A stretch of 64,000 bases of DNA, from contig OX419755.1 in NCBI GenBank assembly GCA_948567375.1, forward strand, positions 19,287,001 through 19,351,000, read 5' to 3'. Below, piece after piece: positions 34,003-44,073 of this stretch; position 1 is the stretch's first letter; every line of letters starts with the position of its first letter. The notes under the pieces were generated by a model. It saw nothing but the letters and a program-made list of their open reading frames with translations. It was not told where the DNA came from and made no database searches. The translations under genes were made by a program, and so were the position numbers. This DNA comes from Lunularia cruciata. Taxonomy: Eukaryota; Streptophyta; Marchantiopsida; Lunulariales; Lunulariaceae.

Positions 34003-35056
34003 AACTTAAAAATTGGTGCTAAGTTCAAGGCCACTTTTAGGGACAAGAAGACCAACAATGATTGGTCTACTCCAAGTATCAAGGATCCTACAAAGAGGAT
34101 CCTAGTCAAATATATCATGAAGTTATTCAAATCTAGTAAACAACCTACTTGAACAATAGTCAAGATCTTCCTTGAGTATTTATACCAAGGAAAGCCTATG
34201 AATTAGGTAGTGATGTTTTGAGCAAGGATGAGAGAACTTGCAAGAATCATGAATGAGGAATGGGGAGTGACTTTGGTGTCTCCTTTCATCATCCATTTCT
34301 ATATGGAGATGGATTTACTAACCTCAAGAGAAAAGATGAAGTCTCAGACCACTTCTTCTCCATAAGGCATTTTGACAAACTTGAGGAACAAGCCCTGATG
34401 ATATGAAAGTACTTAGAGAAAAATGTGGAATTTGCTCACGCAAGGAAGTATGTGGAGGTAAAAGAAGCTAACAACACCTTGGGCTTCAAGAAGTAGAGGC
34501 AATAAGCAATTGCCATGGAGCCGATACTTAGGGAACAACCCGTGACTCCTTCTAGGCCAAAGGCAAAGGCTACAAAGGGGATGAGGAACATCCTTATGGA
34601 AGAAGAAGAAGAAGAGGATTAAGAAAAAGTCCATGATAAAAGGAGTGTTAGGCCACAACCATATCACACTCCAATGGCTAATGACAAATTGTTCACAAGG
34701 ATTGTGGTCTCATCAAAGAAAGATGTGGCCAAAGACCAAGGTGGAGAAGTACAATCTACCCTAACTCAAACCCCTCCAAGAATAAATACTTCTCCAAAAG
34801 AAGAACAAATGCCCGTCTATAATGATATGATCAAGAAGCCAGACCTTCTAGTCCAAAGAAGAGTATGGCAAAGGGTCATGGATGATGAATTTCCCTCTAT
34901 TCCCACCCACAAGAGAAGTGGAATTAAGTGAAGAAGGAGTCCTTCATGTTGAAGAGGTGCTCAAGGTAGAAGACATGGGCTCTTGCCAAGACAAGGAAGG
35001 TGTAACAGCCCAAGGACAAAATCAAACAAGATTGGAACTCTCAAAAAACACCAATG
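34003..35056 (+). pseudogene. Family D repeat-encoded protein, 3' part of plus-strand copy
   Basis: Continuation of 27700-28143 beyond the family C insertion. Readable parts are FRDKKTNNDWSTPSI, EARMRELARIMNEEWGVTL, SPFIIHFYMEMDLL, an acidic EEEEEED run, MANDKLFTRIVVSSKKD, and RVMDDEFPSIPTHK. The reverse copy at 38500-40970 encodes the same order. No known domain is recognised. It may be a retroelement-encoded accessory protein or a host-derived gene amplified by transposition. Confidence 0.5.
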
Positions 35057-35552
35057 CTCCAAAGGAGCACCTTGTCATTACTATATAGCAAAGAGGGAGT
35101 TACATCCTTTGATTAAATACATGGATTGGTGATATATCAACAAGCTACACCTTTAGATTAGATGCATGGACAGGTGATATGTAGATCCTTGTCTCATTTT
35201 GTTGGTCAAATAAGTTTGACCAAAGAGAACCTTTGGGGAATCTTTTAGTAGGAAGCTCAGAATAGCATGCAAGAGGTACCATTGGAAAGATCTGGACAAG
35301 ACAAACAAGGAGGAGAGTGCAATACTCTTCTCCCTTGAGAGGAAGTAAAAATTCATGTTTTTAGACCTAATTTAGGCAACCAAAATTGGCTCTCAAGTTT
35401 TTGGTGTGTTTTTGACTTTTACTTTATAAGTGGAAGTCTTATTTTCATAACTCCTCTATTTGATCTACTTAGACCATCATGTATAAAATCTCTAAAGATA
35501 TTACCAAACCAATTTTCACTTTAAGCTAATTTATCTAGTTAATGGTATTACA
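35057..35552 (-). repeat. Family A LTR, reverse, truncated (3' LTR of a minus-strand element)
   Basis: The plus-strand end GGTATTACA is the complement of the family A LTR start. The core 'aaggagcaccttgtcatta' matches the reverse of the family A LTR. The outer part of the LTR is missing at the family D junction. It adjoins reverse integrase sequence. Confidence 0.8.
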
Positions 35553-37450
35553 AACCTCCTTCCATTTAAGATGCAATGTCCTCATTGTGAAGTTGTTGCT
35601 CAAAAGATTGCACTACTATTGGTGCATTGGTCAGGTTAGCTACAGGTTCACAAGTTGCCTCATATAATAGGTATCATTTTTAGTGGATAAGATATTTCAC
35701 ATGCTCATAGTGGGTACCTCAAAAGTCTTTTTGGAGAATACATTCTACTTTATAATCCTTTGTTCTATCAATGAGTGTTAGATAAGGTTGGGCTTCTTGT
35801 ATGGAGCAAAATTTTGGAGGTTGGGATGCATAATATCATTGCAAAGAAACATGGAACATCGGATTGATCTTCATGTGTGAAGGTAGCTCAAGATGATGCA
35901 CCATTGCTCTAATTCATTGCATGATGAGAAAAGGACCAATAAATTAGGGTTTGAACTTGCAAGTGCCAACCAACATAATGTTGGTGGTGGAAAACCATAC
36001 TTGATCCCCAACTTCAAACTCCATGTGCAAGTGATGTGCTTATATATATTTGTTTGACAATTTTGGGCTATTTGTAACATGTTCTTGGCATTCTCCATAC
36101 CCTATTGGATTCAAGATACAAAAGCATTGATAACATCAACTTTAGTAGCCACTAACGTTGACCTTTACCAAGCTCAAAGGTGTAAAAGTGCGTTCTCTAT
36201 ACATGAGGAAGAATAGTGTGAGTTTTGTAAATGCATTCACCAAATTATTGTAAGTAAATTCCACCAAGGGAAGTAGAATGTCCCACCTTTCTTTCTCCTC
36301 TAAAACAAAGTTCCATAACATATCCTTGTAGCATAGTGCAATTGGCCCACTCTATTTGTCCATTGGTTTATGGATGGTAGGTGTAATACCAATTGCTAGA
36401 CATATGTCTAGAGATGAAATTTAGTTTGGTAACATCTGGAAGGATATTATACATGATGGACTTAGTAGATCAGATAGTGGCATCACCAAAAGAGTACTTT
36501 TACTAATAGGCTAGAAATCAAAACATGCTTGGAAACTTTAGAATCAATAGCTAGACATATGATCTATAGGTGAAACTTAGTGTGGTTACATATGGAAAGA
36601 TGTTACACATGATAGACAAAGTAGATCAGATAGAGGTATCACCAAAAAAGCACTTTTACTAATAGGGTAGAAGCCAAAATAGGCCTGAAAACTTCAAAGA
36701 CAATTTAAGAGGCCTAAATGGATGAATTAGGCCTCAAAAATATGTAAATTTCCCTCCTCCTCCCCAACCCCTCTCAAATGGAAGAAAGTTTGGCTTTCCT
36801 TTCTTCCAGCTTTGTCTCATTGAGAGCCTTCCAATGGTGTCTCACCCACGTGATTTTGAGATTCCTACAAGAAGATTCTCTAAAAGATCCCCTTTGGTCA
36901 AAGCCTCTTTGACCAACCAGATAGGACAAGGACCAACATGTCACCCATCCAAACAAGTAATCTAAGGGTAGATCTCACTGACATGTCACCTATCCATGTA
37001 CCTACTCTTATGGTAGAGCTTCCTTGGAGGAGATCCTCTTTGGCTATATAATAAAGAGAAGGTGCTTCTTTGGAGCATCAGAGTTTGAGTGTGGAATTCC
37101 TATTTCCTCTATGTGTTTCTTTATCCTTGAAGTATTACAATAGGCCATTTGGATTACAAGTTTAGTTTTGAAGACTCCAAAGAGTGTTCTCCAAAATAAA
37201 CTAGTGAATTGAGTGCCATAATATATGATAAGCACTCAAGATGGTCCATGTTGTAAAAAGACCTTAACTAAGTACAATTGAGCCAATTATGGAAAATTCA
37301 TATCCTTGGTCATAGGACAAAAATGAATCATTTTGCTCAATTGGTCCAAAAAGACTACAATGGAGTCAAAATCTAAGGTGGTCTTGGGTAATTCATAAAC
37401 TAGATCCATGCTTACTTGCTCCCAATTTTGTGTAGGGGTAAGAAGGTATG
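35553..37450 (-). mobile_element. Family A retrotransposon remnant, reverse (chromodomain and integrase)
   Basis: The minus strand shows a purine-rich stretch next to the LTR, then chromodomain end (GYLLYEAT-like, FEQQLHNEDIAS), integrase C-terminal part, and the catalytic core with YGTQFTSLFWRTLFGVFKTKL at 37190-37150. The core is split by a solo LTR (36382-37139) between codons for MAY and the following HP. Many stops are present. Upstream domains are missing. Confidence 0.78.
36382..37139 (+). mobile_element. Solo LTR, family A, inside family A integrase
   Basis: 758 bp, TGTAATACC to GTATTACA. It is flanked by 5-bp duplications that match at four positions (GTAGG at 36377-36381, ATAGG at 37140-37144). 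Its orientation is opposite to the host element. It therefore inserted after that element was already in place. Confidence 0.88.
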
Positions 37451-38584
37451 ACAATCCAATGTTGATGTACTAATAGTATAAATAGTAAGAATATATTGTT
37501 CCTATGAGGATACAAGTTGAATTTGACTAGAAATGAAGGACAAATGTCATAATATCAATGGCAGTCTATTCTTGCCTATTTAACCTCTTGGGCAAAAACC
37601 ATCCCCAAAAGAGGGTAGAGATGCCCATAATGGCACCTTACAAAAAGGAGAAATTAAAAATCACTCAATCAAACAATCTAATCTAACAAGCTTTTGGTAG
37701 TGGTGGTACACCTCATACCAAAGGTCTCTTCTTCCTGAAGAGCCTCTTTTGCCTTGGCAACGAGTTCCTTCTTGCATGTATATTTTACTCAAAAGGTTGG
37801 TTTTAACCAAAGGTTCTTTTACTTGGATGCCATTGTTGATTGTGCTCATCTTTTTGCAAAAAATGCAATCCCAACAAAATCTAAAATCAATTGTCTACTA
37901 GGCTTTTCTACTCCATGGTATTCTTAATGCTCCATCGTTCCCAAAGCCCTTCCTCACATTGACTTTCTGTTTAGAATATAAGGTAAATTTCTTGATAATA
38001 TGTGAATTTCCTACCTAAGTACTCAAACACTCATTCCTGTTGAATATCAAGAGTAACTTCCTTGATTTAGTGCAATTTTAATAAGTAGATACTCCAACAC
38101 ACACTCCTATTTCATGATCCCTCTCCTTTACTTGACCAAGTATGCAATCAAGATGTAAGAAAAATCAATCCAATACAAAGACTCAAAAGATATGTTTGAG
38201 CTTAATACTTTGTTCAGAAAAGAAGTGGACATTGTTTCTATGGATCACAACCCACACATACCGTTTCCTAACTATTGACTAAAGAATATCAATGTTTGAG
38301 GATGCCTATAATCTCCTAATTTATCCTACTCCACTTAATGCTGATTCTCACTTATTGATCTTATCCCAAGTGCAATTAAGGAGTGATTGTGCAAACGTTG
38401 CCAATCATAACTACTCCTCATGGTTTACTATACAAGTAATTACTCTCCCAAAATCATCAAGTACAAAATTGGTCTTAAGTCAAAAAGTACTTATAGAGAA
38501 AGATATATAGCATGGCAAGGATAGAGTTTGAGGCTGAAGAGAACTTCAGGCCAAGGATGTATTCTATACTTAAGAGGTTTCTTC

Positions 38585-38884
38585 CTACTTTCCTTGGGCT
38601 AACAATTGTAATCGCTCATCTAAGTATGTCTTTGCAGTCAAGGCATATGCTTGAGATCGGGAATCCCACACCTTCAATTTCTCCAAGTAGACTTCCACTA
38701 TCTCCTTTACAATCTTTACCAAATGGTTACATGCCATCATAATTGTCCTCTCCAAATTGAATTGGGTTTGTTGTTCTTGTATTTCAGCTATGATTTCCTC
38801 CCAAACAATGATTTTCTCCTTCTTGAGTTTGTCCTCCTTCTCTTGTAAGGTATGTGTAAGCTTCTTGACCTTAGTATCTGCCAC
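38585..38884 (-). CDS. Coiled-coil open frame of family D
   Basis: An open frame of 99 codons starting MADTKVKKLTHTLQEKEDKL. Charged residues alternate with Leu/Ile/Val at heptad-like spacing, and it later includes HLVKIVKEIVEVYLEKLKVW. It is probably the C-terminal part of the family D protein rather than a separate gene. Function is unknown. Confidence 0.4.
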   Translation of the reverse strand: MADTKVKKLTHTLQEKEDKLKKEKIIVWEEIIAEIQEQQTQFNLERTIMMACNHLVKIVKEIVEVYLEKLKVWDSRSQAYALTAKTYLDERLQLLAQGK

Positions 38885-39881
38885 TTATAGCTCCTCTTGA
38901 TGATGAACTTCTATCGCCATAAGTAATACTCCTACCTTCTTTATCTCTCCTTTCCTACACATCAATTTCTTCCTCCTAGGCTTTTATTTGTTCTTCCAGC
39001 TTGAGGCATAGATGTATTTCTTCCTCCTTCCTACAATGTGGACACCTTCTTCTGAAAGGTTTGTTCTTCCTTGAACTCTTTCACAGGATTTAGCCTTCTT
39101 CTTGGAGTTTATCTACCTCTTGCACCAAGTTGTTACTTTGTTTCCCCATCTCCAAATGTTGGGAGCAAACATCATGTAATTCTTGTCCTACCTTCCTCCT
39201 TTGGCAAAGATTTTGGACAAGGATCACATAGTTGGTGAGTCCCTTGTTGGATTTAGCATAGATGAGAAGAAGCTACTTCATCAAATCAAGAGTTGTGCCT
39301 ACCTTATGCACTATTAAATGGGAAAGATGCACTACTAGGATCTGCCTAACCTCCTTCTTGCTTAAGCTCTGTCCTTTCAAGGTCTTGAATGAGGTCAAGA
39401 GTCCACTCTTTTCTCTCTTGATGTCCATAAAGACAATTGGCTCCCATTACTCAAATATTAGTTTAGTTGTAATAGGTGCTTTTGTCTAGGATGATCCTTT
39501 GTTTGGCCTTTGATTGTGTGGGAGATATTGTTCTTTGACCTGCACCTTTTGCCTCAAGTATCTCTCCTACACAAATAACACCCCCTCTCTTATTTCTTCT
39601 TCTTTTATGGTTGGGAATAAAGGGAATTTGTCATCCCCAAATCCTCTACCATGCTTTTCTTTGGGCTAGAAGGTCCGGCTTTGTGATTGTAGCTCCAAGG
39701 CATAGATATCCATTCCACCTCTTGAAGGTTAGTTGTTTGGGGATACTTTAGGGATGGGGTGGATTGTATTTCTCCACCTTCATGATCTTTGGCCATTTCC
39801 TTGTCAATCAAGATGACAATCCATATGAAAGATTATTCACTTCATTTGTTGATTATTCACATGGGATCTAGTATAGCCCTA

Positions 39882-39931
39882 TCTCTTCTTCTTCTTCTTC
39901 TTCTTCTTCTTCTTCTTCTTCTTCTTCTTCC
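39882..39931. repeat. (TTC)n trinucleotide microsatellite
   Basis: About 16 uninterrupted CTT/TTC units within family D. On the minus strand it would code for Lys or Glu, in the same place as the acidic EEEEEED run of the plus-strand copy. Confidence 0.95.
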
Positions 39932-41099
39932 TACAAGAGGATTCTTCTTGTTCTCTTGGTGGCCTTTGTCTTTGGTCTAGTAGTAATAGCAAGTTGGTTC
40001 TTGAGTATTGTTTCCATAGCAAATCCCTCTTACCTTTGCTTCTCAAAGCTTGGAGTGTTGTAGGCTTTCTTCATGTCCATGTATTTTCTTATATGGGCAA
40101 AATCCACACCCTCATCTACATACTTATGCACCATCAGTGCTCTTTCACAAGGTTTGTCAAAATGTCCTTTTGAGAAGAAGTGGTTGGGGTACTTCTTCTT
40201 CTCTTTGGTGGTCAACAATCTCATACTTACGTAGAACTGAATAACAAAGAGAGAGAGACAAGAATCATGCTGCCTTCTTCTTTCATTGATCTTGTGGTTG
40301 TCTTTTTCTAGCTTAGAACATTGATGCCCAATTCACATGTCTTCCTTGGTACAAGTACTTAAAGAAGATAGCATGGTTATTATTTAAAAATAATTTGTTT
40401 GTTTAGATTTGAACAACTTCATGATTGATTCTACCAAGATCCTTCTTGCATGATCATTAATACTAGGGATTGACCAACCATTTTTGGTCTTCTTGTAACA
40501 AAAAGTGGACTTGAATTTGGCCTCAAAGTTCAAATCAAGTTTAATCTAAAAGCTATCCAAAGTCATGCTATTTTCCGGTGAACTACTAGGCCCTAACACT
40601 TTCCACCAATGCTCTTCTGTCCGCATAAAAAGATTTCCTCTCAAATTAATCATCTTGGGATTTTGGTTGTCCCAAATTTCATGCAATATAGCATGATCAC
40701 TCAATTTGCAACTCCATAGCAAGAATTTGAGCTTCTTGCTATGAACTAACTCTTGTCTATAGTAAAAATCCCACTTGATTAGACCCAATGAGTTAGCAAT
40801 GAAATATAGAGCCATATGTATCTTTTATGGCCCAAATAAGGTAGCTACTTCCTTTCTTTTCTATCTTCTCATCTTTCTTGCTCTCATCTACCCTTCCTAA
40901 TTCTCTTTGTGTAGTCTCCTTCTCTTGAAATGCACAAGTCCAAGTAGAGGTTTCTCACCAATGCAGAAGGTAGCACGGCTAATCTGGCTAAGATGAATCT
41001 AAAAAGTGAAGAGATTCCAAGCTCAAGACAAATATTTATTTTTTTTATTTTGGTGTGTTTTGTGTTTTGGGTGACAACTCCCAAAACACAATATCTCCA

Positions 41100-41900
41100 A
41101 GTTCATCATATACTACAACATCTCCAAGTTCATTAGTCCATTTCTCTAGCCTACATTTTGGAGAACGTCCCTTTGATGGGTGATTCTTGTAACCCAAGTG
41201 ATGGTAAGTACACAACAACTCCATTCTTGGATGGGACTTTCCGTGTTGTTGGATGTAGCTAGAGTGGGATCATGGGCTCCTCACCTTTGTCTTTGGTGAA
41301 TAAATTTCTTACCTAGAGAGGTTCTACAACATGTTTTTGATGGGATTCAATGACTAGACAACTGTACTATTAATGATATTTTGGATGTTGAGCGCCAGTT
41401 TCCAATGGTGATAATGGGTGATAGGTCACCTATGACAGTGGTGAACCTTGTTGGATAGCCCAAAGTTGCATTATCTACACTTATGAGTTTCCCAAGCTCC
41501 CATGATTTTCAAGAAGGAGGTCTTGAACTTGTTTGGGATTCATAATTATAGTAATTGGTGGAGCCCAATGCCAATGAGAAGGAATGTGCACTAGGTTTTC
41601 ATACTAGTATTACTATTGTTACAATAATGTCAAAGGCATCCATGTGTAAGGTGTTAGGTCAAGCTATGGACCTGAATTGTTTGACTTGGATTGTGATCCT
41701 TGGTTTGCCAAAGCAATGTAAGATGCACTTGATAGGCATCACCACTTTGACACTTCTGAGCTTTATGTCTATCAAGATAATTTAAGCACATGCTAGGAGT
41801 GATAGCCCAAGTATGCAAGGTATTCTTAGGACATAGCTAGTAGCTACTAGTGAGAGTGGTCTACTTGGGGTCCATCCAAGTGAGCATGGTCTACTTGGGT
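41100..41900 (+). other. Unclassified sequence before family E
   Basis: Stops in all frames. A short plus frame (41555-41785) is not recognised. It may be decayed gag or protease of family E, but no motif confirms this. Confidence 0.3.
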
Positions 41901-42736
41901 TACATCCTTGGTCTACTTGGGATATAACTAAAGGACATATGGAGTTGTGGCTAGATCAATGGGAGTTTTCCACATTGAGGTTGGGAATTCTAGTGGTTGG
42001 AGGCATGACGTTATTGCACCCAAGGGCCTAGTATAGCAGCCAGTCAATACATCTTCCACTCTTACATTAGTTACCAAGAATACTTTGGAGCTAGACATTG
42101 GACCCAAGTTTATAAGAGGGGAAAGAAGGAGAGTTGGGAGGTTCTTGAGGAACTACACAAGCTACTTTTCCTTCAGTATCAAGGATTTGGGTGGTTTGAA
42201 AGAACTTAGTATTTCAATTGAGCTTACTAATGATACATTAGTTTTTTGATGTCCCTATAGATATAATGATATGGAGAGAGCACTGATTGAGAGCTTCAGT
42301 AAAGACCTTTTGAGGCTGGTTTGGTGGAGATTTCACATACAGAGTATGCTTTAGCTACGTTGATGCCAACCAAGAAGGATATGCATAGAAAATACACAAA
42401 TAGATGGATATATGGAGGTTACCATCCTATCAACTAATAGCTAGGGATGATTGGTATACCATGCCTACACCAAAGGAGATCTTTGATGCGATTGGGCATG
42501 CAAAGATCTTCAATACTTTGGATCTTTGAGCATGATATCATCAATTGTTAATCAAGGAGGAGGACTTCTTGGTTGGCATCCCCGTAGGTAAAGCATACTC
42601 TCTATATGAAATTTCCACCAAACCAAAGTCCAAGATAACATTTTGGACTACTGATCCACGTAGCAAGGATGTATTATATCAATGGAAGTTCTTACTATTT
42701 GGGTCAAAGAATGTTCCTACAAAGTTCTAGAGCATC
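41900..42736 (+). pseudogene. Family E Ty3 retroelement, reverse transcriptase part
   Basis: Frames read SFSIKDLGGLK, ISIELTNDTLVF, YNDMERALIESF, then PKEIFDAIGHAKIFNTLDL, YHQLLIKEEDF and DVLYQWKFLLFG. These are the conserved blocks N-terminal to and within Ty3 reverse transcriptase. They stop at 42736 exactly where the family A LTR begins, before the YxDD box. The rest of the domain and RNase H are absent. The integrase part of the family resumes at 54405. Confidence 0.75.
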
Positions 42737-43470
42737 TGTAATACCACAAGCTAGCCATATGATCTAGATGTGGAATTTGGTTTAGTAACATCTAGAATGA
42801 TGTTATACATGATGATCAAAATAGATTAGATAGATGTATCACCAAAAGAGTACTTCTACCAATAGAGCAAAAACCGAAATAGACTTGAGAACCTTAGAAC
42901 CAATAGCTAGACATATGATTTAAAGGTGAGAATTGGTTTGGTAATATCTAGAATGATCTTAGACATGATGGACTAAATAGATCAGAAAGAGGTATCACCA
43001 AAAGGGGACTTCTACTAATAGAGTAAGAACCAAAATATGCCTAAAATTGTTTAAGGCAATCTCGGAGGCCTAAACGGATGAATTAGGCCTCAAAAATGTA
43101 TAGATCCCCCCCCCTAAATGGAGGAAAGTCTGGCCTTCCCTTTCCCTATTTTGTCTTGTCGAGAGCTTTCTAATGGTACCTTATGTGATTTTGAGACTCC
43201 TACAAGAAGATTCCCTAAAAGATTCCCTCCGGTCAAAGCTTGTTTGACCAACCAGATAGGACCTAGACCAATATGTCACCCATCCAATTAAGTAATCGAA
43301 GGGTGGAGCTTGATGACATGCCACCTATCTATGTGCCTAATCCTATGGTGGAACTTCCTTGGAGGAGATCCTCTTTGTTTATATAATAAAGAGAAGGTGC
43401 TCCTTTGAGGGACCAAATGTTGAGTGTGTAATCTGTTTTTTCTCTCTTCTCTTGTCCTTGAAGTATTACA
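42737..43470 (+). repeat. 5' LTR of family A
   Basis: Starts TGTAATAC and ends GTATTACA, an 8-bp perfect terminal inverted repeat. It contains the 'tatataataaagagaaggtg' block, plausibly a TATA element, near the 3' end. Confidence 0.93.
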
Positions 43471-43471
43471 A

Positions 43472-43483
43472 TGATATCAGAGC
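43472..43483 (+). promoter_or_regulatory. Primer binding site of family A
   Basis: TGATATCAGAGC differs at one base from the initiator methionine tRNA complement TGGTATCAGAGC and lies one base after the LTR. Confidence 0.85.
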
Positions 43484-43610
43484 GAGTGTCTTAGTCCAAG
43501 AGAGTGGATCATCCCTCTTGGAAGAGCATGAACTACTGAAACTGAGTAATTTGAGGTGGAGAACATAGAGTAATTGTTAAACTTAGGAAGGACTTTAGAG
43601 AGCATACGAG

Positions 43611-44040
43611 ATGGATGCACCAAGAAGACAATTTCCCGCACCTAGCTTTCCATTCCCAAATCCATTCCACATCAAGGTTATGTACATTCAGCATGAGCAA
43701 ATGAGGGTATCGCTAGTTTATCACTTTGGCGCAGAATTCATGGATAGGGGGATGAACTCGCCAAACCCAATGATTCTACCTGTGGTGATATATGACAGAG
43801 AGTGGGATTGGAAAATCTATATTCTATTATGATAATATGGATGTGAATGTCCAAAATCCTCTCCCTTTCAACACTCAAGTAGAAATCTGTTATGTAGTGA
43901 GACCAAAAGTGATGTTTAGAGATTTTGTGGTTAGGAATTTTGGTGAGGAGTATTATCAACGAGTGATAGCTTTTGAGGTCTCAATGGTAGTTCCAATAGT
44001 TTGTGCTCCTTCCAGAGTGATCATATTGACTTTGTATTGA
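43611..44040 (+). pseudogene. Pre-gag open frame(s) of family A
   Basis: Two overlapping frames (43611-43832 and 43792-44040) lie between the primer site and gag. They include MDAPRRQFPAPSFPFPNPFH and EICYVVRPKVMFRDFVVRNF. Part resembles neither gag nor other standard Ty3 proteins. It may be an N-terminal extension of gag or an accessory frame. I cannot identify it. Confidence 0.4.
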
Positions 44041-44073
44041 AGTAGACATTAGCAATTGAGTGTTACAAGAACC

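Larger units (their letters stand above)
37480..40970 (-). pseudogene. Family D repeat-encoded protein, minus-strand copy
   Basis: The longest copy of the unidentified family. In minus-strand order it contains WDFYYRQELVHSKKL (40770), HAILHEIWDNQNPKMI, MRLLTTKEKKKYPNHFFSKG (40224), ERALMVHKYVDEGVDFAHIR, a Lys/Glu-rich (GAA)n-coded run at 39931-39882, MAKDHEGGEIQSTPS, and a predicted coiled coil (38884-38585) rich in Lys/Glu with heptad-like leucines. It has stops and frameshifts. No reverse transcriptase or integrase is present, so it could be non-autonomous cargo. Confidence 0.5.
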
